A stretch of 17,823 nucleotides of DNA from DASUBV01 sp035763085 (GTDB taxonomy: Bacteria > Actinomycetota > Actinomycetes > Streptosporangiales > Streptosporangiaceae). Position numbers and translations under genes: made by a program. The DNA is taken from positions 1 through 17,823 of the forward strand of contig DASUBV010000391.1 in assembly GCA_035763085.1 (NCBI GenBank), read 5' to 3'. How positions within the stretch are numbered: position 1 is the first letter of the stretch; every line of letters begins with the position of its first letter. Of the stretch, positions 1-7,947 are shown in pieces. Under the pieces are notes generated by a model. That model was not told the origin of the DNA. It did not search any database and saw only the letters and a program-made list of their open reading frames with translations.

Positions 1-422
<422 letters not shown>

Positions 423-474
423 TACTCACAATCTTTGTAAGCGTCCACTGTGCGGTTCTCGAGATGCGGTCGGG

Positions 475-515
475 ATCCGTGAGCAGCCTGGAAGAACTCC
501 AGGAGGCTTTCGGAT
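475..515 (+). other. 23S-5S spacer hairpin, possible processing signal
   Basis: The 111-nt spacer between 23S and 5S has no tRNA. It contains nested complementary segments: CCTGGA (487-492) with TCCAGG (498-503) around the loop AGAAC, and an outer ATCCG (475-479) with CGGAT (511-515). Such a structured spacer is plausible as an RNase cleavage site in the pre-rRNA, but that role is inferred only from its position. Confidence 0.4.
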
Positions 516-533
516 TGACGACATCTCCATAGA

Positions 534-652
534 GTTTCGGTGGCCATGGCGAAGGGGAAACACCCGGTCCCATTCCGAACCCGGAAGTTAAGCCCTTCAG
601 CGCCGATGGTACTGCGCGGGAAGCCGCGTGGGAGAGTAGGACGCCGCCGGAC
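534..652 (+). rRNA. rrf: 5S ribosomal RNA
   Basis: The sequence begins GTTTCGGTGG and closes with CGCCGCCGGAC, which pair as helix I of 5S rRNA. Internal conserved blocks include CCATTCCGAACCCGGAAG and GCGCCGATGGTACT, followed by GGGAGAGTAGG. The length of about 119 nt fits the family. It lies about 110 nt after 23S, in the normal rrn order, and a strong hairpin starts 8 nt after it. Ends are set by the helix I pairing and are good to about 2 nt. Confidence 0.96.
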
Positions 653-660
653 ATCTTCCT

Positions 661-696
661 CTGAGGGCCGCTGCCGATACCGGTAGCGGCCCTCAG
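661..696 (+). terminator. rRNA operon terminator hairpin
   Basis: A 16-bp stem runs from 661-676 to 681-696 with a 4-nt loop (ATAC). The outer 12 bp (CTGAGGGCCGCT with AGCGGCCCTCAG) are perfect, and the inner 6 bp contain one G-T wobble. There is no T-run afterwards, which is common for actinobacterial intrinsic terminators. It starts 8 nt after 5S and so should end the rrn transcript. Confidence 0.9.
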
Positions 697-972
697 TGCG
701 TATTACCCAGTGCTCTATTACCCATCGTTACGAGCCCAGTTCGCTCCGGGCCCGCCATGCACCGTGCCGTCCGCCTGCGTTGCCAGGAGCGGACGGAGAC
801 CGGTGTGCTGGTGATGCCGGTCGCGGTCAGGGGGCTGCTGGCTGGTGCCCGACCAGGTGCTGTCCTTTGGCAGACTGGATCGGCTGAGGCACAGGCCCGA
901 CTGCAGTTCAGGGCTGAGCATGTGAACGTTCCTGCCGTTGCCGCGGCGGATGAGCCAGTTGGAGGACTCCCG
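697..972 (+). promoter_or_regulatory. gene-free leader region before the RGG-TPR gene
   Basis: I see no convincing gene or tRNA in these 276 nt. The stretch must hold the promoter and 5' leader of the next gene. It begins with a directly repeated TATTACCCA (701-709 and 716-724), the most AT-rich part. Further on is a perfect 8-bp inverted repeat, CCGTCCGC (767-774) with GCGGACGG (789-796). The ribosome binding site GGAGG is at 961-965. A reading frame in phase with the next gene starts at 757, but its composition does not match the protein that follows. Confidence 0.5.
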
Positions 973-3726
973 ATGACAGGGAAGGCACGCGGACCTGCGG
1001 GTCCCGGCTCGCCGCATGATCGCGGCGGCCGCGGAGGCGCTGGTCGTGGGCCAGGCGGCGGCTCGGCCTACCGGGGCGGAGCCGACCGGGCGGGCGGGTC
1101 CGGCAAATCCGGCTCGCGTTCCGCTGATGCAGACTCGCGCGGCAGCGGCGACGCTGCGCGCGGTGCTGGCGTGCGTGGCGCCGGCGGGCGTTCCGGCGGT
1201 ACTGGCGGAGGCTCTCGCGGTCCGGGAGCGCGCACAGGCGGTCCTGGCGGGCGGCCTGGTGGTCCCGGGGCGGGCTCACGCGGAGATTTCGGCGGACGCC
1301 GCGGAGACTTCGGCGGGCGCGGAGTCCGGAACTCTCCAGACGACCGGCAGGGTGGCGCTGGCGGTCCGGGCCGGGGCGGCCGTGACGGCAGCGCGCGCCC
1401 TGGCGAAAGGCGCGGCGGCTCATGGAGCCGGCGCGCGAGCGACCGGGACAGCACGGCGGGCAGCTGGTCGGCTGGCCGGCCGGGACGCCCCGGCGGCCCG
1501 TCTCGCCGCGTCGGCTCCGATGACGTGAACCCTGCTGGTCGGCCGCAGCGCGAATCGGGCTACCGGAACGACCGCGACGGCGGGGACCGGGGCGGGTTCC
1601 GCGGCAGCCGCGACGATGAGCGTGGCCCGGCTCGCTCCGGTTCCGGTCAGCGCCGTGGCGACCGATATGGCGACGATCGATACGGCAAGGACACGCACCG
1701 CGAGGACAGGTACGGCGGCAGCCGTCCAGGCGACCGCGGGCGCGATGACGGCGGGAACCGGGCCGGCGGATACCGGGGCCGGGGATCCGGGAGCGACCGC
1801 GACTCCGGATCGCGGGGTTCTGGCGGGCGGGACTATGGCGCCCGGCGCCCGGCGGGCGGCGATCGCCGATTCGGGGCGGGCAGCAGCCGGCCTGACGCGA
1901 GCCGGTACGGAGCCGGTCCCCGCGATGCGTCGCGGCGGCCCGGCGGCCGGGCCGAGGCGGGCCGCGCCGGATCCGGGCGTGACTGGCAAGGCGGGCCCGG
2001 ACAGCGAGACGAGCGCGAGACGCGCGATCGGCGTGGCGGTCATGACCAGGATGATTACGGGCGGGATCGTCCTCGCTCCGGTGGCTACAGCCGAGGCCGC
2101 GGCTCGGATCGTCCCGGCGGCTCCGGACAGGACCGCCGTCCCGACCGTTCCGGTGGCTACAGCCGCGATCGTGGTTCTGATCGCCCCGGCGGCTACCGCT
2201 CCGGCCGCGACCGCGGCCCGGGCGGGACTGGCGGCTACGGCCGGGACACCGGCGCTGATCGTCCCGGCGGCTACGGACGAGACCGGGACCGCAGTCCGGG
2301 CAGGAGCGGCAGCTCCGGGCGTGACCGTGGCTCGGAGCGCTCCGGTGGTTACGGACGGGACCGCGGGCCAGAGCGCTCCGGTGGTTACGGACGGGACCGG
2401 GGTTCAGAGCGTCCCGGTGGCTACGGACGGGACCGCGATCGCGGTCCCGGCGGGACTGGCCGTTACGAGCGCAGCCGGGACTCTGACCGCCCGGCGGATT
2501 ACGAGCGTGACCGCCGCCCCGGTCGTTCTGGCGGCTATCAGCGTGACCGCGGCCTCCGGGACTCGGGCGGCTACGGCCGGGGCGGTGCTGGAGCCGATGG
2601 CGGCTACCGGCCCCGAGGCGGCCCGGCCCGCGCGGGGGACCGGTCACGCGGACCACACGGCGGCACGCACGACGCACGGCCCTACCGCGACCGCGGAAGC
2701 AGCGGGCCGGGCCCGCGCGGCGGCTTCAGCGGCCGCGACGGCGGTGGGCGCGACAGCGGTAACCGGACGCGCGACGGCGGGCTGATCCGCATCCCGGACA
2801 GCATCACCGCCGAACAGCTGGATCCGGAGGCGCTGGACGAGCTGCGCACCCTGCCCGGCGACCTGGCCGAGGTCGTGGCCCGCTACCTGGTCGCCGCTGG
2901 CCAGGAAGAGGACACCGACCGCGCCTACCAGTACGCGGTCGCGGCCCGGGAGCTGGCGGCCAGGGTCGGCATCGTCCGCGAGACCTGCGCGATCGCCGCC
3001 TACCAGGCTGGCAAGTGGTCCGATGCGCTGGCCGAGTTCCGGGCCGCGCGGCGGCTCACCGGCCGGTCGAGCTACCTGCCCCTGATGGCAGACTGTGAGC
3101 GCGGCCTGGGCCGCCTGGACCGGGCGCTGGAGATAGTCACCGGCCCGGAGGCTCGCGCGGCTGACCGGGCGACGCAACTTGAGCTGCGCATTGTCGAGTC
3201 GGGCATCCGCCGCGACCAGGGCCTGCCCGAGGCGGCCGTGGTGGCGCTTCAGGTGCCTGAGCTCACGAGCCGACGCAGCGGGGCCGGGCAGGCGCGGCTG
3301 TCTTACGCCTACGCCGATGCCCTGCTGGAGGCCGGGCGTGAGGAGGAGGCGCGGGAGTGGTTCACCCGCGCGGCCGCTGCCGACCGCTCCGGCGAGACCG
3401 ACGCCGCCGACCGGGTCGAGGAACTGGACGACGTCCTGTTCGAGGACCTGGAAGACGGCGACTCAGAGGATCCTGACCGGGACGACGCGGACCTGGAGGA
3501 CGTCGACCCGGAGGATTCCGGTCAGGACGACGATGACCCGGACGCTGAGGATCCGCAGGACGCTGGCCTGCCCGACGATGACCTGGTGGACGAGGACCTG
3601 GACGAGGCAGAACTCGCCCGCATGGACCTGGGTGCCGCTGACCATGCCCGCGGCGGCCCCGCCCCCGACAGCGAGCCCGGTGAGCACGAGCAGCACGACG
3701 CGACCGAGGAGCCCGATGAGGGCTGA
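973..3726 (+). CDS. RGG/GGY-rich disordered protein with TPR domain and acidic tail
   Basis: The product has 917 residues in three parts. Residues 1-602 are low complexity, rich in Gly, Arg, Asp and Ser. They contain many RGG motifs and, around residues 365-540, a run of about 12 degenerate units of the type SGGYGRDRGSER with Tyr at regular intervals. Residues about 603-815 form a folded helical TPR-like domain (for example AYQAGKWSDALAEFRAARRL). Residues about 815-917 are an acidic Asp/Glu tail. There is no signal peptide and no membrane segment. Related TPR proteins with shorter R/G-rich N-termini are known in actinomycetes, but their function is not established. RGG segments often bind RNA, so an RNA- or ribosome-linked role next to rRNA genes is possible; this is inference. 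The start at 973 is chosen because GGAGG lies 7 nt upstream and the earlier in-frame ATG at 757 lacks this. The 3' end is convergent with the MBL gene. Confidence 0.85.
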   Translation: MTGKARGPAGPGSPHDRGGRGGAGRGPGGGSAYRGGADRAGGSGKSGSRSADADSRGSGDAARGAGVRGAGGRSGGTGGGSRGPGARTGGPGGRPGGPGAGSRGDFGGRRGDFGGRGVRNSPDDRQGGAGGPGRGGRDGSARPGERRGGSWSRRASDRDSTAGSWSAGRPGRPGGPSRRVGSDDVNPAGRPQRESGYRNDRDGGDRGGFRGSRDDERGPARSGSGQRRGDRYGDDRYGKDTHREDRYGGSRPGDRGRDDGGNRAGGYRGRGSGSDRDSGSRGSGGRDYGARRPAGGDRRFGAGSSRPDASRYGAGPRDASRRPGGRAEAGRAGSGRDWQGGPGQRDERETRDRRGGHDQDDYGRDRPRSGGYSRGRGSDRPGGSGQDRRPDRSGGYSRDRGSDRPGGYRSGRDRGPGGTGGYGRDTGADRPGGYGRDRDRSPGRSGSSGRDRGSERSGGYGRDRGPERSGGYGRDRGSERPGGYGRDRDRGPGGTGRYERSRDSDRPADYERDRRPGRSGGYQRDRGLRDSGGYGRGGAGADGGYRPRGGPARAGDRSRGPHGGTHDARPYRDRGSSGPGPRGGFSGRDGGGRDSGNRTRDGGLIRIPDSITAEQLDPEALDELRTLPGDLAEVVARYLVAAGQEEDTDRAYQYAVAARELAARVGIVRETCAIAAYQAGKWSDALAEFRAARRLTGRSSYLPLMADCERGLGRLDRALEIVTGPEARAADRATQLELRIVESGIRRDQGLPEAAVVALQVPELTSRRSGAGQARLSYAYADALLEAGREEEAREWFTRAAAADRSGETDAADRVEELDDVLFEDLEDGDSEDPDRDDADLEDVDPEDSGQDDDDPDAEDPQDAGLPDDDLVDEDLDEAELARMDLGAADHARGGPAPDSEPGEHEQHDATEEPDEG
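2335..2442 (+). repeat. three 36-bp tandem repeats inside the RGG-TPR gene
   Basis: Copies begin at 2335, 2371 and 2407, each starting GAGCG(C/T)(T/C)CCGGTGG and encoding about 12 residues of the pattern ER(S/P)GGYGRDRG(P/S). The first two copies are almost identical over 29 nt. More degenerate copies flank them from about 2070 to 2580. The repeat preserves the reading frame. Confidence 0.85.
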
Positions 3727-3736
3727 GCGCCAGTGC

Positions 3737-3753
3737 GGTGCCGCCCTGGCACC
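3737..3753. terminator. possible bidirectional terminator
   Basis: GGTGCC (3737-3742) and GGCACC (3748-3753) form a perfect 6-bp stem with a 5-nt loop in the 57-nt gap between two convergent genes. A longer imperfect pairing, GCGCCAGTGC with GCACCGGCGC, encloses it. There is no T-run. The call rests on position and pairing only. Confidence 0.35.
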
Positions 3754-3783
3754 GGCGCCCGCTTGCACCGCGCGGGCAGCTGG

Positions 3784-4758
3784 TCAGGCCTGGTCGGTCT
3801 TGTTCAGCCAGTGCAGGATGCCGGCCACGTTGGCGGTCGGGCCGGCGATCCGGTCGTACTTGGCCGCCAGCTCCGGATCCGCGCCGGCGGCCAGCACCGC
3901 ATAGCGCTCGCGCGTCCGCTCGGCTACCATCGCCGCCGCGTGGTCCAGGTCCATGCCCGCGCTGCGGGCCCGCCGGGTCTCAGCCACCCAGAGGTTGATC
4001 TCTTCCGCCGACCGCTCCAGGGTCTGCGCGACCTCGGAGACCGGGCCGAAGTGGCTGAACAGCAGCCGGGCGGGCCGCAGCGCCGCGAACGTGCGCAGCG
4101 ACTCCAGCGCCACCGCCAGGTCGAAGTCCGGCGGCGGGGTAGCCGGCCGCATGTCGCCGGTCTCCTGGATGTAGATCCCTGCCGCGTCGCCGACGTACAG
4201 GTCGCCGCTGACGGAGTCGACCAGGCCGACGTGATGCCGGGCGTGGCCGGGGGAGTAGTGGCTCTCCAGGCGCCGCCCGCCGCCCAGGTCGACCACGCCG
4301 GTCCGCTCGACGGCCCGGATCCGCTCCGCCGGCGTGGGCGCCAGCCGCCCGAACAGCCCGTCCAGCTCATCGCCGTACACCATCCGCGCGCTGGCCATCA
4401 GCCGGGACGGGTCGGCCAGGTGCCGCGCGCCCAGCTCGTGCACGACCACCTCAGCGCCGGGAAACATCTGCGCGATGTCGCCGGTGCCGCCCGCATGGTC
4501 GAGGTGGATGTGGGTGACGACCACCGTTGCCAGGTCGCCGGATCCCACCCCGAGCGCCGCGAGTGCGTCACGGACGACCGGTGCCGACGGCGCCGTTCCC
4601 GTCTCGACCAGGCACGGCCGGTCACCGCGGATAAGGTAGCCCGCCGTGATGCCCTCGTAGCCGGCCATCCGGGTGTCGATCTGGAACACCTCGTGGCCCA
4701 GATCGGTGATGACATCGGCCGGGGGCACGGCGGACACAGCAGTCTCAGCGTCGCTCAT
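3784..4758 (-). CDS. metallo-beta-lactamase-fold hydrolase
   Basis: The product is a 324-residue cytoplasmic protein of the MBL superfamily. The HxHxDH metal motif is THIHLDH, with H83, H85, D87 and H88. Further expected ligands are H172 (SPGH), D191 (VGDAAG) and H236 (FSHFG), so the two-metal site looks complete. The C-terminal 80 residues are helical, as in several hydrolases of thioester, lactone or glyoxalase II type. The substrate cannot be told from sequence. The ATG at 4758 has GGGAG (complement of 4768-4772) 9 nt upstream. It lies 36 nt downstream of the DUF1015 gene on the same strand, so the two are probably co-transcribed. Confidence 0.9.
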   Translation of the reverse strand: MSDAETAVSAVPPADVITDLGHEVFQIDTRMAGYEGITAGYLIRGDRPCLVETGTAPSAPVVRDALAALGVGSGDLATVVVTHIHLDHAGGTGDIAQMFPGAEVVVHELGARHLADPSRLMASARMVYGDELDGLFGRLAPTPAERIRAVERTGVVDLGGGRRLESHYSPGHARHHVGLVDSVSGDLYVGDAAGIYIQETGDMRPATPPPDFDLAVALESLRTFAALRPARLLFSHFGPVSEVAQTLERSAEEINLWVAETRRARSAGMDLDHAAAMVAERTRERYAVLAAGADPELAAKYDRIAGPTANVAGILHWLNKTDQA

Positions 4759-4794
4759 GAGGACATGCTCCCGGGTTGGCGCGCGGCCGGAGAT

Positions 4795-6201
4795 TCAGCC
4801 CTGAGCGAACGTGCGGATGACCAGCCCGGTTCGCGGTTTTGGCCCGAAAGATGTGGACTTGCGCGGGACGATCCGGCCCATTGCGGCCACCTCATACACG
4901 TCCGCGGCGGTCATCGGGGAGCACAGCACCGCCGTCGTGCCCGGAGCCGCCGCCGCGGCGCGGAGCGCCGTCTGCGGGTCATGAATGACCCGCACGGTCG
5001 CCTCGTCGTCGGGCATCTCCCAGACCCGGGCCATCAGCAGGTCCTGCAGTACCGCGGCCGGCAGCCGCTCCCACAGCCCCGCCGGCCGGCCCGCCATGGC
5101 CTCGGCCAGCTGCGCGGGGTCCGGGTCGGTTAGCAGGGCCGCGCGGCCGTGCCCGGCGACCAGGAACGCCACGCCCTGCCGTCCGGCCGCGTCCAGCTCG
5201 CGGAGAGCGGTGGCCAGGTCCCCGGTCCCGCCAGGCAGCTCGCGGACCGTGAACGCGCTCTGTGCCAGCCCGACCGCCCGGGCGGCGTCCAGGCCGGGGA
5301 TGACCCGGTGGATCGCCCCGACGTGCGGCGGGTAGGCGGCCGAGTCGACCAGCAGGGCCAGTCCGAAGTCCCACGGCCCGTCGCCGTCGCCGGCCTGCCG
5401 CCGCCGTTCCTGCAGCTGCAGGTAGGCGGCGTAGCGGTGATGGCCGTCGGCGATCAGCGCGGTCCGCGGCGCCAGGTCGGCGGCGATCTCGGCTAGTTCC
5501 GCGGGCCCGGTGATGGCCCACAGCCGGTGCCGGATCCCGTCCGCCGTCCTCGCCTCCGCCAGTGGCGGCCGGGTGGCGGCCGCCTCGGTGACGATCCGGG
5601 TCGCGGCTCCCGGCTGGCCCGGGTCCGCGCCGGGGCCCGCCAGGGCGTCCGGGTCAGCCAGCCCGTCGCTGGCCTTGGCCGCCCCGTCGTACAGCAGGAA
5701 GATCGGCTCCAGGTTGGCCTGGGTCGCCTCCATCAGCAGCCGGCGCCCGGTCACCGGGCCCGGTGCCACCGCCTCATGCGGCTGGACGATCCCGGCCTCG
5801 CGCGGGACCAGCCGGACGGCCCCGATCAGGCCCCGCTGCAGCAGCCCCGGCAGACCGCCCTGCGCGGGCGTCAGCTGCTCGTACACATACAGGGCTGGCT
5901 GGCTGTCGGGGACCAGGACGGCGCCGGCCAGCCAGTCGCCCAGGCTGTCGGCGGCATCCTGCCAGGGGGTGCCCGGCTGCCCGGCCGGATGGCGCGGCCG
6001 GATGATCCGCACGATGTTGTGCGGGTCGGCGGCCAGCAACTGGTCCTCGTTATCGCCCGCGATGACGTCGTACGGTGGAGAGGTGACCTCGGCGAGCCCG
6101 CTCACCCGGTCCTGGGAGTAGCGGACGCCACGGAACGGCGCCAGCTCGAGGCCGGGAGTTCCCTGGCCCGCTGGCGGATGGCTGGACGGAAGGATCTGCA
6201 C
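4795..6201 (-). CDS. DUF1015 family protein
   Basis: The product is a 468-residue protein of the DUF1015 (COG4198) family. Signatures are ELAPFRGVRY and SPPYDVI near the N-terminus, ADGHHRY around residues 251-257, and the C-terminal PRKSTSFGPKPRTGL, which is highly conserved in this family. The length is usual. No experimentally proven role is known to me for the actinobacterial members. The start is GTG at 6201; no other ATG or GTG lies between it and the conserved ELAPFRG. A weak GAGG is about 12 nt upstream. The start codon is only 2 nt from the ATG of the divergent TPR gene, so its promoter must lie inside that gene. It is the first gene of a likely two-gene operon with the MBL hydrolase. 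Confidence 0.9.
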   Translation of the reverse strand: MQILPSSHPPAGQGTPGLELAPFRGVRYSQDRVSGLAEVTSPPYDVIAGDNEDQLLAADPHNIVRIIRPRHPAGQPGTPWQDAADSLGDWLAGAVLVPDSQPALYVYEQLTPAQGGLPGLLQRGLIGAVRLVPREAGIVQPHEAVAPGPVTGRRLLMEATQANLEPIFLLYDGAAKASDGLADPDALAGPGADPGQPGAATRIVTEAAATRPPLAEARTADGIRHRLWAITGPAELAEIAADLAPRTALIADGHHRYAAYLQLQERRRQAGDGDGPWDFGLALLVDSAAYPPHVGAIHRVIPGLDAARAVGLAQSAFTVRELPGGTGDLATALRELDAAGRQGVAFLVAGHGRAALLTDPDPAQLAEAMAGRPAGLWERLPAAVLQDLLMARVWEMPDDEATVRVIHDPQTALRAAAAAPGTTAVLCSPMTAADVYEVAAMGRIVPRKSTSFGPKPRTGLVIRTFAQG

Positions 6202-6203
6202 GT

Positions 6204-6755
6204 ATGTCTGAAGCCTCAGATGGCGGCCGCGATTCCCGACCGGCGCAGGAGGTCGCTGCCGAACAAGACACGCAGAACCCCGCTAATCCGTCAAACACCA
6301 GCTCAAACGGGCAGCCAGCGCCCGGTGAACCGCCCGCGAAATCTGGCCCCGCCGACGACGACGGCGACACCTACGGGCTGTACCAGCGCGGCCTGCAGCT
6401 GCTGAAGCGCGGGTCCGCCGCGGCCGCCGCCCAGCTGCTGGGCCGCGCCGCGGCCGCCGAGCCAGGCTCCCGCAGCATCCGGGAGGCGCTGGCCCGCGCT
6501 CAGTTCGACGCCGGCCAGTACGCCGCCGCGGCCGGCAATTTCCGGCTGATCGTGGAGGCCAGCCCGGCCGACGACTACGCCCAGTTCGGCCTCGGCCTGG
6601 CCCTGGCCCGTACCGGCGATCACGGCGGCGCCGCCGAGCACCTGGCGCTGGCCGCTGCCATGCGCCCGAACCTGCGGCACTACACCGACGCCCTGCGCAG
6701 CGTCCGTGCCACACTGAGCGCGCGGAACCGCCTCAGGGAGGACAGTTCGGATTGA
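6204..6755 (+). CDS. small TPR protein
   Basis: The product has 183 residues. About 55 N-terminal residues are disordered and polar. Then come helical TPR-like repeats (residues about 56-170: GLYQRGLQLLKRGSAAAAAQ, ARAQFDAGQYAAAAGNFRLI, LGLALARTGDHGGAAEHLAL). TPRs bind partner proteins; the partner is unknown. Homologous small TPR proteins preceding a HAD-IIA phosphatase are seen in other actinomycetes, so the pairing is probably functional. ATG at 6204 has GGAAGG (6188-6193) 10 nt upstream. Its stop overlaps the next gene's TTG start by 4 nt (TTGA), indicating translational coupling. Confidence 0.85.
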   Translation: MSEASDGGRDSRPAQEVAAEQDTQNPANPSNTSSNGQPAPGEPPAKSGPADDDGDTYGLYQRGLQLLKRGSAAAAAQLLGRAAAAEPGSRSIREALARAQFDAGQYAAAAGNFRLIVEASPADDYAQFGLGLALARTGDHGGAAEHLALAAAMRPNLRHYTDALRSVRATLSARNRLREDSSD

Positions 6756-7834
6756 CCCCTCACGAAACGGCCGGCCCGGCAGCAGGCCCGCCGGCTGACC
6801 CGGCCAGCGCCGGGCAGGACACGCCCCGGGCCAGCTCCGGCCCGCTCGCCGCGACCTACGATGCCGCGCTCCTGGACCTGGACGGCGTGGTCTACCTCGG
6901 CGGCAAGGCCATTCCCGGCGCGGCCGAGGCCCTCGGCGAGGCGGCGCAGGCCGGGATGCGGCTCGCCTACGTCACCAACAACGCCTCGCGCTCCCCGTCA
7001 GCCATCGCCCATCAGCTGACCAGCCTCGGCGTGCCGGCCAGCCCCGCCGACATCGTCACCTCCGCGCAGGCGGCCGCCCGGCTGCTGGCGGAGCGGCTGC
7101 CGGCCGGCTCGCCGGTGCTGGTGGCCGGCGGCATCGGGCTGCGCCTGGCGCTGCGCGAGCGCGGCCTGCGGCCGGTCTCGGTCGCCGCCGAGCGCCCGGT
7201 GGCCGTGGTGCAGGGCTTCGCGTCCGACATCGGCTACAGCCTGCTCACCGAGGCCGCGCTGGCCATCCGGGCCGGCGCGCTCTACGTGGCGTCTAACGCC
7301 GACGCGACCATGCCGTCGCCGCGTGGCCTGCAGCCGGGCAACGGGTCGCTGATCGCGCTGCTGGCCACCGCGACCGGGCAGCGGCCCGAGGTGGCCGGCA
7401 AGCCCGAGCCGCCGCTGCATGCCGAGGCGGTGCAGCGGACCGGCGCCGCCCGCCCGCTGGTCGTCGGCGACCGGCTGGACACCGACATCGAGGGCGCCGT
7501 CCGGGCCGGCACCGACAGCCTGCTGGTGCTGACCGGCGTCACCGGCCCGGCCGAGGCGCTGCTCGCCCCGCCCGGCCAGCGGCCCGCCTACCTGGCCGCA
7601 GGCCTGAGCGGCCTGCTGTCCGCCCACCCGGGCGTGACCGCCGAGGCCGGCGGCGGCTTCAGCTGCGGTGGCTGGACGGCCCGCCGCGAGGCAGACTCCG
7701 GCAAGCTCAGCCTGTCCGGCTCCGGCGACCCGCTGGATGGCCTGCGCGCCCTGTGCGGGGCTGCCTGGTCCGGTCCGGCGCTCAGCCCCGAGCAGGCCGC
7801 TGACGCCGTCCAGGGCCTCGACCTGCCATCATGA
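6752..7834 (+). CDS. HAD-IIA family phosphatase (NagD-like)
   Basis: The product is a 360-residue HAD hydrolase of subclass IIA, the group with NagD and phosphoglycolate or 4-nitrophenyl phosphatases. Motif I is LDLDGVVY, with D42 the nucleophile and D44 the acid/base. Motif II is TNNASRS near residue 75, motif III is the Lys in AGKPEPP, and motif IV is VGDRLDTDIEGA from about residue 238. A C-terminal extension of about 65 residues follows the HAD core. The natural substrate cannot be assigned. The start is TTG at 6752, inside the TTGA overlap with the TPR gene, with GGGAGG (6736-6741) 10 nt upstream. No other start codon precedes the conserved DxDG motif. The first 35 residues are Pro/Ala-rich and probably disordered. 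Confidence 0.92.
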   Translation: MTPHETAGPAAGPPADPASAGQDTPRASSGPLAATYDAALLDLDGVVYLGGKAIPGAAEALGEAAQAGMRLAYVTNNASRSPSAIAHQLTSLGVPASPADIVTSAQAAARLLAERLPAGSPVLVAGGIGLRLALRERGLRPVSVAAERPVAVVQGFASDIGYSLLTEAALAIRAGALYVASNADATMPSPRGLQPGNGSLIALLATATGQRPEVAGKPEPPLHAEAVQRTGAARPLVVGDRLDTDIEGAVRAGTDSLLVLTGVTGPAEALLAPPGQRPAYLAAGLSGLLSAHPGVTAEAGGGFSCGGWTARREADSGKLSLSGSGDPLDGLRALCGAAWSGPALSPEQAADAVQGLDLPS

Positions 7835-7888
7835 CCGGCCGCCGGCCAGTGCTGGCGGGGCCGGCGAGCCAGCCGCCCCGTACATGCA

Positions 7889-7932
7889 GCAGTCCGGATC
7901 GCCGTTCCGCTGGGAACAGCAATCCGGACTGC
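7889..7932. terminator. bidirectional terminator between HAD gene and lon
   Basis: A perfect 11-bp inverted repeat, GCAGTCCGGAT (7889-7899) with ATCCGGACTGC (7922-7932), encloses a second perfect hairpin, GTTCC (7904-7908) with GGAAC (7913-7917). It lies in the 113-nt gap between convergent genes, 55 nt after the HAD stop and 16 nt from the lon stop. It can fold in both directions. There is no T-run. Confidence 0.75.
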
Positions 7933-7947
7933 CGCTAGCGGCCGCCC

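Noticed and set aside
757..972. N-terminal extension of the RGG-TPR protein from ATG 757
   Set aside because: Its sequence is unlike the rest, it overlaps a hairpin, and the ATG at 973 has a strong GGAGG at 7 nt.
423..972. tRNA gene in the rRNA spacer or after 5S
   Set aside because: No cloverleaf with a GGTTCGANTCC-type T arm was found by eye.
2335..2442. 36-bp repeats as a CRISPR array
   Set aside because: The copies are directly adjacent without spacers and encode in-frame GGY-RDR units.
908..2677. Long antisense open frame (589 codons) and several plus-strand frames over the R/G-rich region
   Set aside because: High G+C and repeats keep all frames open. Their translations are Arg/Pro- or Ala-rich without domains, while the chosen frame runs on into a folded TPR domain.
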